From contig UQDI01000009.1 in assembly GCA_900539725.1 (NCBI GenBank), positions 1 to 64,000 on the forward strand: DNA of 64,000 nt. Reading direction: 5' to 3'. Positions 7,901 through 15,970 of this stretch are shown here, one piece after another; within the stretch, counting starts at the first letter, position 1, and each line of letters starts with the position of its first letter. A program made the translations under genes and the position numbers. The notes beneath the pieces are model-generated. The model saw only the letters and a program-made list of their open reading frames with translations, had not been told where the DNA came from and did not search any database. Source of the stretch: an uncultured Eubacteriales bacterium (lineage in GTDB: Bacteria; Bacillota; Clostridia; Tissierellales; Peptoniphilaceae).

Positions 7901-8894
7901 AAAAGAAAGACTTTTAAAGATACTTCAAGGCGAAAAGGCTGATAGACCAGCTGTTATTTGCCCAGGCGGTATGATGAATCCATGTGTTACTGAACTTATA
8001 GAGAAGCATGGCATTGATTTTGCAAAAGCAAATTCAGAAGCAGAAGAGATGGCAAAGCTATCAAAACTTGTTGTTGAAGAGAATCTCTTTGAGAACTATG
8101 CTGTGCCATTCTGCATGAGTGTTGAATCAGAAATGTTAGGGGCAAAGTGCGTATACGGCACTAATGAAGAGGAAGCACACATCGTTGAGTATGCCATGGA
8201 TAAGATCGATATAGATAAATTAAAAAGCGTTAAAGTTAAGTTTGATAGGGAAGAAGCTTTACTTGGCGCGATTAAATTACTTAAGAACGATGAAATACCT
8301 GTTATTGGCAATATCACAGGACCGTTCTCAGTTGCGACAAGCGTTGTCGATGCAAAGGAAGTATATGTTGGTCTTAAGAAGAACAAAGAAGCTTTTGAAG
8401 CCTTTATGGATTATATTTCTGATCTGATAGCTGATTTAGCGATAAAAGAAGTAGATGCAGGTGCTGACCTTATTGCAATCGCTGACCCAAGCGGTACAGC
8501 TGAGATACTTGGACCAAAGTACTTTGAAGAGTATCTAATTCATTACGTTAACTACATCATTGACAAGATCAAGGCGCATAAGGACGTGCCAATAATTATT
8601 CATATCTGTGGTGATATGAAGAGCGTTATCGACATAGTTGAAAAAATTCATGCAGATGCTTATTCATTCGATGCGATAGTTAACTTAAAGAACGCTAAAA
8701 AACACATACACAAACCTGTCATGGGCAATGTGTCAACTTATCTAATAGAAAATCAAAGACCAGAACAAATTTCAAAGGTCGCTAAAAATAGAGTCAAAGA
8801 CGGCGTAGACATCATAGCTCCAGCTTGTGGACTAGGTATGGGCTCACCGCTTGACAATGTAAAAGCAATACTAAAGGGAGTAGAAGATGCCTAA
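7893..8894 (+). CDS. UroD-family corrinoid methyltransferase
   Basis: A 333-residue UroD-superfamily protein with the complete zinc-thiolate signature: H237-X-C239 (HICGDMK) and C312 (APACGLGMGSPLDN). The C-terminal pattern is typical of MtaA/MtbA/CmuA-like methylcobamide methyltransferases. An AGGGGGG ribosome-binding site lies inside the preceding gene. It overlaps that gene by 8 bp and the activator gene by 8 bp. Because the same operon encodes a corrinoid protein and its activator, it probably loads or unloads methyl groups on that protein. Whether it acts on the methyl donor or the acceptor cannot be told from sequence. Confidence 0.9.
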   Translation: MNKKERLLKILQGEKADRPAVICPGGMMNPCVTELIEKHGIDFAKANSEAEEMAKLSKLVVEENLFENYAVPFCMSVESEMLGAKCVYGTNEEEAHIVEYAMDKIDIDKLKSVKVKFDREEALLGAIKLLKNDEIPVIGNITGPFSVATSVVDAKEVYVGLKKNKEAFEAFMDYISDLIADLAIKEVDAGADLIAIADPSGTAEILGPKYFEEYLIHYVNYIIDKIKAHKDVPIIIHICGDMKSVIDIVEKIHADAYSFDAIVNLKNAKKHIHKPVMGNVSTYLIENQRPEQISKVAKNRVKDGVDIIAPACGLGMGSPLDNVKAILKGVEDA

Positions 8895-10605
8895 GATTCA
8901 CATATTAAGTGATGACAATATAATTACAGCAAATGAGGGGGAAATCCTTTTAGATGTATTAAGGGAGAACGGCTACTTTATTGAGGCACCGTGCAATGGC
9001 ATGGGCACTTGTAAAAAGTGTAAAGTCAAAATCATGGATGGAGCAAGTGAAGAGACAGTTCTTTCGTGTGAGTATAAGATAGAGAAGGACATAAGCCTAG
9101 CCTTCTTCGACGAGGGCAAGGCGGAGAACCTTCTTACATCGGATATAGATACATTCGATGCGAGTGATTCAGTACTTACTATGAAGACACATGTCTTTGA
9201 AGATAGTAGAGGCACCGATACTTCATGGGAAGACGAGTACGAGAAAGTCTTTGGACAGATCTCCTTCAATGTTTTGAAAAATACAAATTTTTCAAAGGGT
9301 GAGAAGCACGCTATATACTTAAACAACGAAGTGATAGCTATACGCGGCAAAGATGATGATAAGATATATGCAGCAGCTGTTGATATAGGCACTACAAGCG
9401 TTGCCATATCAGTTCTTGATATTACTCATGGCAAAGTCATTGAAAGAGCATCCTTTGTCAATCCGCAAATAAGCTTCGGCCTTGACGTTTTATCAAGGAT
9501 GAGCGCCGCCATCGACCTAAAGGAAAACCTTTATAAGATGCAAGAGCAAATCACAAAGGCCATAGAAGAAAACATATTAAAAATATTTAAAAAGTACAAG
9601 CTTGATATAGATAGCTTATATGAAATCATCTTCTCAGCTAACTCAGTTATGATGCATATACTTATGGGCGTCGACCCGACAAGCCTTGGCATAGCGCCAT
9701 ACAAGATAGTCAGCTACTTTAACTTTGAGATAGATGCAAAAGAGATAGGCATGAAGCTTGGTAAATACACTAAAGCCTTTACTATACCATCGATCTCGTC
9801 ATATGTAGGCGCTGACATACTTAGCGGCGTTAATCATATCGATATAGAAAAGATTGATAAAAACATCATGTTTATAGACATAGGCACAAACACAGAGCTA
9901 GTACTTAAGTATAAGGATAAGTACTACGCTAGTAGCTGCGCCGCTGGGCCAGCACTTGAAGGTATGAACATAGAGTTTGGCTCGAGAGCTGAGCTTGGCG
10001 CGATTGAAAATGTTTTCTTTGACCTTGATAATGGGACTAAAAACATCGTCATAATTGGTAAAGAAAAGGCAAAATCCATTTGCGGCTCGGGCGTTTTGGC
10101 TGTCATTCGTGAAGCCTTAAAGATAGGCCTCATCGACTATAGAGGAAGACTAGTAAAGCTAGAGGACCTTGCTGAAGATGACAAGCGAAGGCCATTCTTA
10201 AAGGATATTGATGGCAAGACCGTTATCGATTTAGGCGAAGTATATATAACTAAAAAGGATATAAGAAATATTCAGCTATCGAAGAGCGCGATTATGTCAG
10301 GGATAGTTTTACTATTTAACAAGCTTGGCATGACGGCCGAGGAAGTGGATGACTTATACATCGCGGGCCAATTTGGCTATCACTTATCAAAGGACATGTT
10401 AGTAGATACGTATTTTATACCAAATATAGCTGAAGAAAAGATTTCTTATCTTAAAAATACATCGCTTGATGGCGCGATCAGCGTAGTATTATCAAAGAAG
10501 AAGAGGGAAAATCTTTTAAGTTTAAGCAAGAAGATAAAGTTTTTGGAGCTAAGTTATGATGAAAACTACCAAAAAGTCTTTATCGACTGCTCATATTTTA
10601 AATAG
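8887..10605 (+). CDS. RACo-type corrinoid activation protein ([2Fe-2S] ferredoxin + DUF4445 ASKHA)
   Basis: A 572-residue protein that reductively reactivates Co(II) corrinoid proteins to Co(I) using ATP hydrolysis. Residues 1-75 are a plant-type [2Fe-2S] domain with C36, C42, C45 and C61 (C-X5-C-X2-C-X15-C). The rest is an ASKHA ATPase of the RamA/RACo (DUF4445) type with phosphate motifs AVDIGTTSVAISVLD and FIDIGTNTELVL and an adenosine region CGSGVLAVIREAL. The [2Fe-2S] domain groups it with acetogen/demethylase RACo proteins rather than archaeal RamA, which carries [4Fe-4S] clusters. It overlaps the upstream gene by 8 bp and precedes the corrinoid protein. Confidence 0.93.
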   Translation: MPKIHILSDDNIITANEGEILLDVLRENGYFIEAPCNGMGTCKKCKVKIMDGASEETVLSCEYKIEKDISLAFFDEGKAENLLTSDIDTFDASDSVLTMKTHVFEDSRGTDTSWEDEYEKVFGQISFNVLKNTNFSKGEKHAIYLNNEVIAIRGKDDDKIYAAAVDIGTTSVAISVLDITHGKVIERASFVNPQISFGLDVLSRMSAAIDLKENLYKMQEQITKAIEENILKIFKKYKLDIDSLYEIIFSANSVMMHILMGVDPTSLGIAPYKIVSYFNFEIDAKEIGMKLGKYTKAFTIPSISSYVGADILSGVNHIDIEKIDKNIMFIDIGTNTELVLKYKDKYYASSCAAGPALEGMNIEFGSRAELGAIENVFFDLDNGTKNIVIIGKEKAKSICGSGVLAVIREALKIGLIDYRGRLVKLEDLAEDDKRRPFLKDIDGKTVIDLGEVYITKKDIRNIQLSKSAIMSGIVLLFNKLGMTAEEVDDLYIAGQFGYHLSKDMLVDTYFIPNIAEEKISYLKNTSLDGAISVVLSKKKRENLLSLSKKIKFLELSYDENYQKVFIDCSYFK

Positions 10606-10614
10606 GAGGCAAAT

Positions 10615-11262
10615 ATGACAAGAGAAGAGTATTACAAAATTCTAGACGATTATGTCTACGAGTATGAAGACGAGAAGATTGCAAAGGTCGCACAAGATTA
10701 CCTTGATGAAGGTTATGATGCACTTGATGCTATTGTTAATGGTTTAGTTCCCGGAATGAAAAGGGCGGGGGACGCTTTTCAAGAAGAGGAATATTTCGTA
10801 ACAGACCTATTACTTTGTTCTGATGCGATGAACAATGCACTTGATGTATTAAGACCACACCTTGAAAGAAACGAGCTAGAACACAATCACACTATAGTTA
10901 TAGGTGTTGTTGAAGGGGATACACACGACATTGGCAAGAACTTAGTTAAAACTATGTTCCAAACACAAGGTTTTGAAGTTATAGACCTAGGTAGAGACGT
11001 TGAAGTTAATAAATTTGTTGACGCAGCCGAAGAACATGGCGCAGAAATCATCTGCATGTCAACACTTATGACGACAACTATGAGAAATATGAGAAGGGTT
11101 GTTGAGATACTTGAGGACAGGGGCCTAAGAGACAAGTATAAAGTCATGATAGGCGGAGGACCTATTTCACAATCGTTCGCGGACAAGATTGGCGCCGACA
11201 AATACACTATAGACGCTATCGAAGCCGTTAAAGCTGCTAAGGAGTTATTAAATATAAATTAA
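10615..11262 (+). CDS. Corrinoid (B12-binding) methyl-carrier protein
   Basis: A 215-residue cobalamin-binding protein. Residues 1-88 are the helical cap domain (VPGMKRAGDAFQEEEYFVTDLLLCSDAMNNAL); about 90-215 are the Rossmann B12 domain with the base-off ligand motif D102-X-H104-X-X-G (GDTHDIGKN) and the GGGPI loop. H104 is the predicted lower cobalt ligand. Such MtaC/MtbC/MtvC-like proteins shuttle methyl groups between two methyltransferases. A strong AGGAGG site precedes it, 9 bp after the activator gene. Confidence 0.95.
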   Translation: MTREEYYKILDDYVYEYEDEKIAKVAQDYLDEGYDALDAIVNGLVPGMKRAGDAFQEEEYFVTDLLLCSDAMNNALDVLRPHLERNELEHNHTIVIGVVEGDTHDIGKNLVKTMFQTQGFEVIDLGRDVEVNKFVDAAEEHGAEIICMSTLMTTTMRNMRRVVEILEDRGLRDKYKVMIGGGPISQSFADKIGADKYTIDAIEAVKAAKELLNIN

Positions 11263-11281
11263 AAAGTAGGAGGAATTTTTG

Positions 11282-12637
11282 ATGGACGAACAATCATCAA
11301 TCAAACCTAATGGATGGGCACTGATACCATTCATAGTATTTATAGGTTTTTTCTTATTATCAGGAATCATTTTAGACAAGATGGGTGTAGAAATGGCATT
11401 CTACCAAATACCATCACCTATCGCCGTACTTATTGGTACTATCGTTGCCTTTATAATGTTTAAGGGTTCGATAGACTCCAAATTTGATGTATTCGTTAAG
11501 GGCTGTGGCGATGACAACATCATCATCATGTGCTTAATCTACATCTTAGCTGGTGCATTCGCAACACTATCTAAAGCATCAGGAGCTGTTGACTCAGTTG
11601 TAAACTTAGGTCTAAGCATAATACCAGTTCAATTCATAACAGCAGGTTTATTCGTAATCGCTTGCTTCTTAGCAATTGCAACAGGTACTTCAGTTGGAAC
11701 TATAGTTACAGTTGGACCTATCGCTGTAGGTATCGCTCAAAAAGCAGGCCTACCAGTAGCTTTAGTTTTAGGTGCACTAGTAGGTGGATCTATGTTTGGT
11801 GATAACTTATCTATTATTTCTGATACAACTATCGCCGCAACTAGAACACAAAACGTTAACATGAAAGATAAGTTTAGAGCAAACTTCAAAGTAGCATTAC
11901 CAGCTGCAATCGTTACAATTATTATTTTATTAATAGTTGGTAGAACAAGTGGACCAGTTCATTTTGATGACTTAAGCTACAATTTTGTACTAATCTTACC
12001 TTATCTATTCGTTTTAATAGCTGCTCTATGTGGCGTTAACGTATTTGTTGTATTAACACTAGGTATCGTTTTTGCAGGTGGTGTTGGTATTGCAACTGGT
12101 TCATACAATGGACTTGAACTTTGCCAAAACATTTTTGCGGGCTTCTCAGGACAATTTGAAATTTTCTTACTTTCAATGTTAACTGGTGGTCTTGCCGCTA
12201 TGGTTAGAGCAAACGGCGGTATCGAATGGCTAGTACTTAGAATATCTAGAATGGCTAAGGGTAAAAACTCAGCAGAACTATCTACTGCATTATTAACAAT
12301 GATCTCAAACGCTGCTCTTGCTAATAACACTGTATCGATCATCATCTGCGGTCCTATCGCTAAGAGAATTTCTAATAAATTCAAAGTTGACCCTAGAAGA
12401 TCAGCATCACTTCTTGATATGTTCAGCTGTATAACTCAAGGTCTTATCCCTTATGGCGCACAAATACTTATCGCTTCAGGCTTTACTGAAGGAGCAGTAT
12501 CACCAGTTGAGTTAGTTCCATACGTCTGGTACCCAATGATACTATTAGTATTCGCAGTACTTTCAATCTTTGTTAGATACGCTGACCTTAAGACTGGATG
12601 GAACTTCGAACTTGACAAGCCAGAAGAAGCAAAGTAA
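11282..12637 (+). CDS. NhaC-type Na+/H+ antiporter family transporter
   Basis: About 451 residues with 11-12 hydrophobic segments and family motifs ATGTSVGTIVTVGPIAVGIA, GGSMFGDNLSIISDTTIAA and SNAALANNTVSIIICGPIAK. The NhaC superfamily includes Na+/H+ antiporters as well as malate/lactate and amino-acid exchangers, so the true substrate is open. ATG at 11282 is preferred over TTG at 11279 from the spacing to AGGAGGA. It lies 19 bp after the corrinoid-protein gene and 38 bp before the reductase gene. I infer that it may import the methylated substrate or export the demethylated product; ordinary sodium homeostasis is the alternative. Confidence 0.9.
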   Translation: MDEQSSIKPNGWALIPFIVFIGFFLLSGIILDKMGVEMAFYQIPSPIAVLIGTIVAFIMFKGSIDSKFDVFVKGCGDDNIIIMCLIYILAGAFATLSKASGAVDSVVNLGLSIIPVQFITAGLFVIACFLAIATGTSVGTIVTVGPIAVGIAQKAGLPVALVLGALVGGSMFGDNLSIISDTTIAATRTQNVNMKDKFRANFKVALPAAIVTIIILLIVGRTSGPVHFDDLSYNFVLILPYLFVLIAALCGVNVFVVLTLGIVFAGGVGIATGSYNGLELCQNIFAGFSGQFEIFLLSMLTGGLAAMVRANGGIEWLVLRISRMAKGKNSAELSTALLTMISNAALANNTVSIIICGPIAKRISNKFKVDPRRSASLLDMFSCITQGLIPYGAQILIASGFTEGAVSPVELVPYVWYPMILLVFAVLSIFVRYADLKTGWNFELDKPEEAK

Positions 12638-12675
12638 AATATAAACATAACTAACCTAAAGAGAGGAAGAATATC

Positions 12676-13821
12676 GTGATAAACATTAGAAAAGAATTAC
12701 CTGAAATTTTTGATGAATTTAAAGATAAGAGAAGAGAATCATTTTTAAAAGTTAAAGAGATTAAGGATAAAAACATACCAGTCATAGGCATATTCTGCAC
12801 ATTTTTCCCGCAAGAGATAGCTCTTGCAGCAGGTGCGACATCTGTATCACTTTGTTCGACATCTGATGAAACTATCAAAGATGCTGAAAAGGATCTACCG
12901 ACAAACCTTTGTCCACTTATCAAGGCAAGCTATGGCTTTGCCATTACAGATAAGTGTCCCTTCTTCTATTTCTCAGACCTTATAGTCGGAGAAACGACTT
13001 GCGATGGCAAGAAGAAGATGTATGAGTACTTAGGCGAGATTAAAAACGTTTATGTAATGGAGCTTCCGCAAAAGAGGTCCGAAGAGAGCCTTAAGTTGTG
13101 GACGGCTGAAATAAAAAAACTTGCTGACTACGTATCAAAAGAGTTTGGTGTAGAGATTACAGAAGAAAAACTTAGAGAAGCAACTGTAATCAAAAATGCT
13201 GAGAGAAGTGCCGTTAAAGACTTTTATGGCATAATGAAAGCCGATGAACTTCCTATCATGGGTTTAGACTTGTGGCACGTCTTAAATGGAGTGCAATTTG
13301 AATTCGATAAAAGGGCAATACCAGCCGAGCTAGCTGAGCTTAAGGAAAAAGTTCTAATCGAGAACAAGCGCATCACTGGCAAAAAGAGGATACTTATAAC
13401 AGGCTGCCCAATAGGCGGAGCGACTGAAAAAGTTATCGAAGCTGTTGAAAATAACGGTGGAATTGTAGTTGCTTATGAAAATTGTGGGGGAGCTAAGGCA
13501 ATCGATGAAAACGTTGACCTAGACAACCCAGATATATATGATGCACTTGCTAAGAAGTATCTTAATATTGGCTGCGCATGCATTAGTCCTAACACACCAA
13601 GATTAAATCTTTTATCAAGAATGATAGACGACTACAAAGTAGATGGTGTAGTGGATATGCAGCTTCAAGCGTGTACGCCATTCCAAGTAGAAACAAAAGC
13701 CATTAGAGACTTTGTCACAAAAGAAAAGAAAACTCCTTATATCCAAGTAGAAACTGATTATTCAAAATCAGACTTGGGCCAATTAAACACAAGAATCGAA
13801 GCGTTTTTAGAAATGCTTTAG
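12676..13821 (+). CDS. Double-cubane-cluster-containing anaerobic reductase (2-hydroxyacyl-CoA dehydratase D family)
   Basis: A 381-residue member of the HgdB/FldC (PF06050) family, of the length and single-gene arrangement of the YjiM/double-cubane cluster protein (DCCP) group. Conserved cysteines occur in FCTFFPQEIALAAG (near 37), LCPLIKASYG, DKCPF, TTCDGKKKMYEY, TGCPIGG, YENCGG, CACIS and LQACTPF, enough for a [8Fe-9S] double-cubane cluster. Characterised DCCP carries out ATP-driven low-potential reductions with a separate ASKHA activase. No such activase is adjacent here; the only nearby ASKHA protein is the RACo homologue. GTG start with a GAGAGGAAG site. Last gene of the corrinoid operon. 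Confidence 0.88.
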   Translation: MINIRKELPEIFDEFKDKRRESFLKVKEIKDKNIPVIGIFCTFFPQEIALAAGATSVSLCSTSDETIKDAEKDLPTNLCPLIKASYGFAITDKCPFFYFSDLIVGETTCDGKKKMYEYLGEIKNVYVMELPQKRSEESLKLWTAEIKKLADYVSKEFGVEITEEKLREATVIKNAERSAVKDFYGIMKADELPIMGLDLWHVLNGVQFEFDKRAIPAELAELKEKVLIENKRITGKKRILITGCPIGGATEKVIEAVENNGGIVVAYENCGGAKAIDENVDLDNPDIYDALAKKYLNIGCACISPNTPRLNLLSRMIDDYKVDGVVDMQLQACTPFQVETKAIRDFVTKEKKTPYIQVETDYSKSDLGQLNTRIEAFLEML

Positions 13822-13894
13822 ATAAAGGATAAGGCTCTCATTATGAGGGCCTGTCGTTTATACATAAGAGCCATCGATGAGGCTCTATACAAAG
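13822..13894 (+). other. 3' untranslated region with two small hairpins
   Basis: Between the reductase stop codon and the terminator are two imperfect stem-loops: GGCTCTC/GAGGGCC (13833-13851) and AGAGCC/GGCTCT (13867-13886). Neither has a good T-run. They may protect or process the 3' end of the operon transcript. Confidence 0.4.
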
Positions 13895-13924
13895 AAAGAG
13901 TCAAGCAAATCGCTTGACTCTTTT
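13895..13924. terminator. Bidirectional terminator for the corrinoid operon and the 6S RNA
   Basis: A perfect 12-bp stem, AAAGAGTCAAGC (13895-13906) with GCTTGACTCTTT (13912-13923), followed by TTTT on the plus strand and by CTTTCTTTG on the minus strand. It lies exactly at the expected 3' end of the minus-strand 6S RNA. Confidence 0.85.
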
Positions 13925-13925
13925 G

Positions 13926-14106
13926 ATATGTAATCCCATTATGTGCCGTTTTTCATAAGTAATTTATCCCCGCATATACGAGGTGGGTCCGTTGTTTACA
14001 ATATCTAATGTCCACTTAAGGCATATTATCAATTGTAAAACGTCACAGTCCCATATTATTATTGTCGGTTAAATTAATATGAAAAGCGGTCACTACAGGA
14101 TATCTT
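13926..14106 (-). ncRNA. ssrS: 6S RNA
   Basis: The stretch folds as one long rod. A closing stem pairs 13946-13966 with 14070-14089 over about 20 bp and continues outward (GATAT with ATATC). An internal bubble follows, then an apical stem pairs GTTTACAAT (13994-14002) with ATTGTAAAAC (14032-14041). A stem - open central bubble - stem rod of about 180 nt is the hallmark of 6S RNA, which binds the vegetative RNA polymerase by imitating an open promoter. The minus strand is chosen because a strong promoter (14141-14113) and a terminator (13924-13895) fit that direction, and no room exists for a plus-strand promoter. On that strand a small CCTCGTATATGCGGGG hairpin falls in the 3' side of the bubble, as in other 6S RNAs. 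Confidence 0.8.
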
Positions 14107-14112
14107 AACTAT

Positions 14113-14141
14113 ATTATATAGCAAACGCATTTAAAATGCAA
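14113..14141 (-). promoter_or_regulatory. Promoter of the 6S RNA
   Basis: On the minus strand TTGCAT (14141-14136), a 17-bp spacer ending in TGCTA and TATAAT (14118-14113). The predicted start near 14106 coincides with the base of the 6S closing stem. It lies immediately downstream of the RluA-type gene, transcribed in the same direction. Confidence 0.75.
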
Positions 14142-14146
14142 GGAAA

Positions 14147-15043
14147 TTAGATAAATTTTTTAGAAAAATTTATTATATCAGCGTGGTCACTCACTTCATA
14201 GTGCCTTTCCTCATTAGTCCTCGGGTCATTAAAGCTTATCTCAAAGGAGTGAAGCAATTGTCTATCAACGCCGTCATAAGTCTTCTCATTATATAGCGTG
14301 TCGCCAACTATAGGATAGCCTAAGTAGGCTAGGTGCAGCCTTATCTGATGCGTCCTACCAGTAATGAGCTCCGCTTGGGCTATGGAGTATTTTTCGCCGC
14401 TTATAACTTTCTTGAATATGGTTTTCGCGTAATCACCATCGCCATCGTCACAGATCATCTTCTTTATGTGATCATTCTCGTCGGTCTTGATATTTTTCTC
14501 AACAACAATCTCATCATAAGGAAAAAATCCATCAACTACAGCGTGATACTTTTTTCTAAAGCTGCCATCTTCCATCTGCTGCATTAGATTGTAGTGGGCA
14601 AATGGATTTTTAGCGACCACCATCAGCCCCGTCGTGTTCATGTCAAGCCTATTGACAAGGCGGACGCGCCTTTTAAGGCCACGCGACTGAAATAAATTGA
14701 TCAGTGCGTTATAAAGAGTATTGCCTTGATTGTTCTTCGTCTCATGAACGAGGATGTTTTTCTCTTTGTTGATGACCATGTAGTCAATAGTCTCGTCAAC
14801 TATATCGATATCGCTGCTAAAGTCATCAGCTTGGGTCTCCTCTTCGGGCATATGTATCCTTAAGACCTCGCCCTTAATGATCGGCAGGTCCTTGCGCCTA
14901 AATTCTTCATTTACATATATGTCTTTATTTAAGTAGCTTCGTCTAAAAAGTCTTTTTGATATTTTGAGCTCATCTATCATTTCACTCATCTTATCATAAG
15001 ACCTCTTAGCGACAAAGCTTACATTGTATTCATCGTTAATCAC
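14147..15043 (-). CDS. RluA family RNA pseudouridine synthase
   Basis: A 298-residue enzyme that isomerises uridine to pseudouridine in rRNA or tRNA. An S4-like N-terminal part (KRLFRRSYLNKDIYVN..., residues 28-65) is followed by the catalytic domain with the motif VNRLDMNTTGLMVVAK, whose aspartate is the nucleophile, and by GRTHQIRLHLAYLGYPIVGD. The exact target uridines cannot be assigned. It is divergent from nadK, each gene with its own promoter in the 114-bp gap, and is followed by the 6S gene on the same strand. Confidence 0.93.
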   Translation of the reverse strand: MINDEYNVSFVAKRSYDKMSEMIDELKISKRLFRRSYLNKDIYVNEEFRRKDLPIIKGEVLRIHMPEEETQADDFSSDIDIVDETIDYMVINKEKNILVHETKNNQGNTLYNALINLFQSRGLKRRVRLVNRLDMNTTGLMVVAKNPFAHYNLMQQMEDGSFRKKYHAVVDGFFPYDEIVVEKNIKTDENDHIKKMICDDGDGDYAKTIFKKVISGEKYSIAQAELITGRTHQIRLHLAYLGYPIVGDTLYNEKTYDGVDRQLLHSFEISFNDPRTNEERHYEVSDHADIINFSKKFI

Positions 15044-15059
15044 TTTATCACCTAAATAA

Positions 15060-15088
15060 ATTATAATATATTTTTCTAGCTTTTACAA
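15060..15088 (-). promoter_or_regulatory. Promoter of the pseudouridine synthase gene
   Basis: Minus strand TTGTAA (15088-15083), a 17-bp spacer and TATAAT (15065-15060), just upstream of the start codon. Confidence 0.7.
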
Positions 15089-15105
15089 GTAGATGGCTTA
15101 AGTCA

Positions 15106-15134
15106 TTGAAAAATTACTCTATTTGTTGTATAAT
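15106..15134 (+). promoter_or_regulatory. Promoter of nadK
   Basis: TTGAAA (15106-15111), a 17-bp spacer and TATAAT (15129-15134), 23 bp before the nadK start codon. Confidence 0.75.
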
Positions 15135-15157
15135 TAATAATTATAAGAGGTGAAGAA

Positions 15158-15961
15158 ATGAGTGAGAGAATTATAAATATACTCGCAAAGGATGACGAGC
15201 TTAGCAAAAAGATCTTGCTTGAGCTTGAAGAAAAGCTTGAGGCGCGCGGCTTTCTTACTACTAGAGACTTTTGTAACGAGGCTGAACTTTCCATCGTTAT
15301 AGGTGGAGATGGATCCTTCTTAAGAAGTGTTCACGAAAATGATTTTCCCGAAGTGCCTTTTGTCGGCTTCAATACAGGCCACTTAGGTTTCTTTCAAGAG
15401 CTTTCTATTGATGACGTAGATAAATTTGTCGAAAATTATATAAAGAGTGAGTTTAAACAAGAGTCACTACACTTAATCGAGACAAGCGTTCATTACGAAG
15501 GCGGCGAGTCAAAGCTATATTCAGTTAATGAGATGGTTGTTAAAGCAAACAAATCAAAGGCCGTTGAACTCGATGTATTTATCAATTCTGATTACTTGGA
15601 AAGATTTTTTGGCGACGGACTTATAGTCTCAACACCAGCTGGCAGCACTGCATATAACTACTCAGTCAGAGGCAGCGTAGTGCATCCAAAGCTTGAGTGC
15701 ATACAAATGACTCCGCTCGCACCCATTAACTCAAAAGCCTTTAGATCATTACAAAACTCAATCATCGTTCCACCAAACTTTATTATAAGATTCGAGCCAA
15801 AGAAGAGATATGAAGGAGAGATCATACTTCTTAACGATGGCGAAGAACGTATCTTCAAAAACGTCACTAGCGTAGAGATAAACCTAAGCTACAAGAAGAT
15901 ATATAGGATAGTATTTTCAAAGAATATTTACTGGAACAATCTAAAAGATAAATTTTTATAG
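15158..15961 (+). CDS. nadK: NAD kinase
   Basis: A 267-residue cytoplasmic enzyme that phosphorylates NAD to NADP. The family motifs are clear: GGDGSFLR (ATP/polyphosphate site) near residue 48, NTGHLGFF, the NE motif in VNEMVVKA, and the NAD-binding STPAGSTAYNYSVRGSVVHP. An AGAGGTGA site precedes the ATG. It is co-transcribed with the PHP phosphatase gene, 9 bp downstream. Confidence 0.96.
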   Translation: MSERIINILAKDDELSKKILLELEEKLEARGFLTTRDFCNEAELSIVIGGDGSFLRSVHENDFPEVPFVGFNTGHLGFFQELSIDDVDKFVENYIKSEFKQESLHLIETSVHYEGGESKLYSVNEMVVKANKSKAVELDVFINSDYLERFFGDGLIVSTPAGSTAYNYSVRGSVVHPKLECIQMTPLAPINSKAFRSLQNSIIVPPNFIIRFEPKKRYEGEIILLNDGEERIFKNVTSVEINLSYKKIYRIVFSKNIYWNNLKDKFL

Positions 15962-15970
15962 GAGGCATAG

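Noticed and set aside
8242..8427. Small plus-strand frame inside the UroD methyltransferase gene
   Set aside because: It is an out-of-frame shadow of a well-conserved gene, without a ribosome-binding site.
5844..8894. Haem-pathway uroporphyrinogen decarboxylase (hemE)
   Set aside because: The HXC...C zinc-thiolate pattern and the neighbouring corrinoid protein and RACo genes point to methyltransferases; no other haem gene is nearby.
13833..13886. Riboswitch or attenuator after the double-cubane reductase gene
   Set aside because: The two hairpins lie downstream of the operon and no plus-strand gene follows; they are better seen as 3' untranslated structure.
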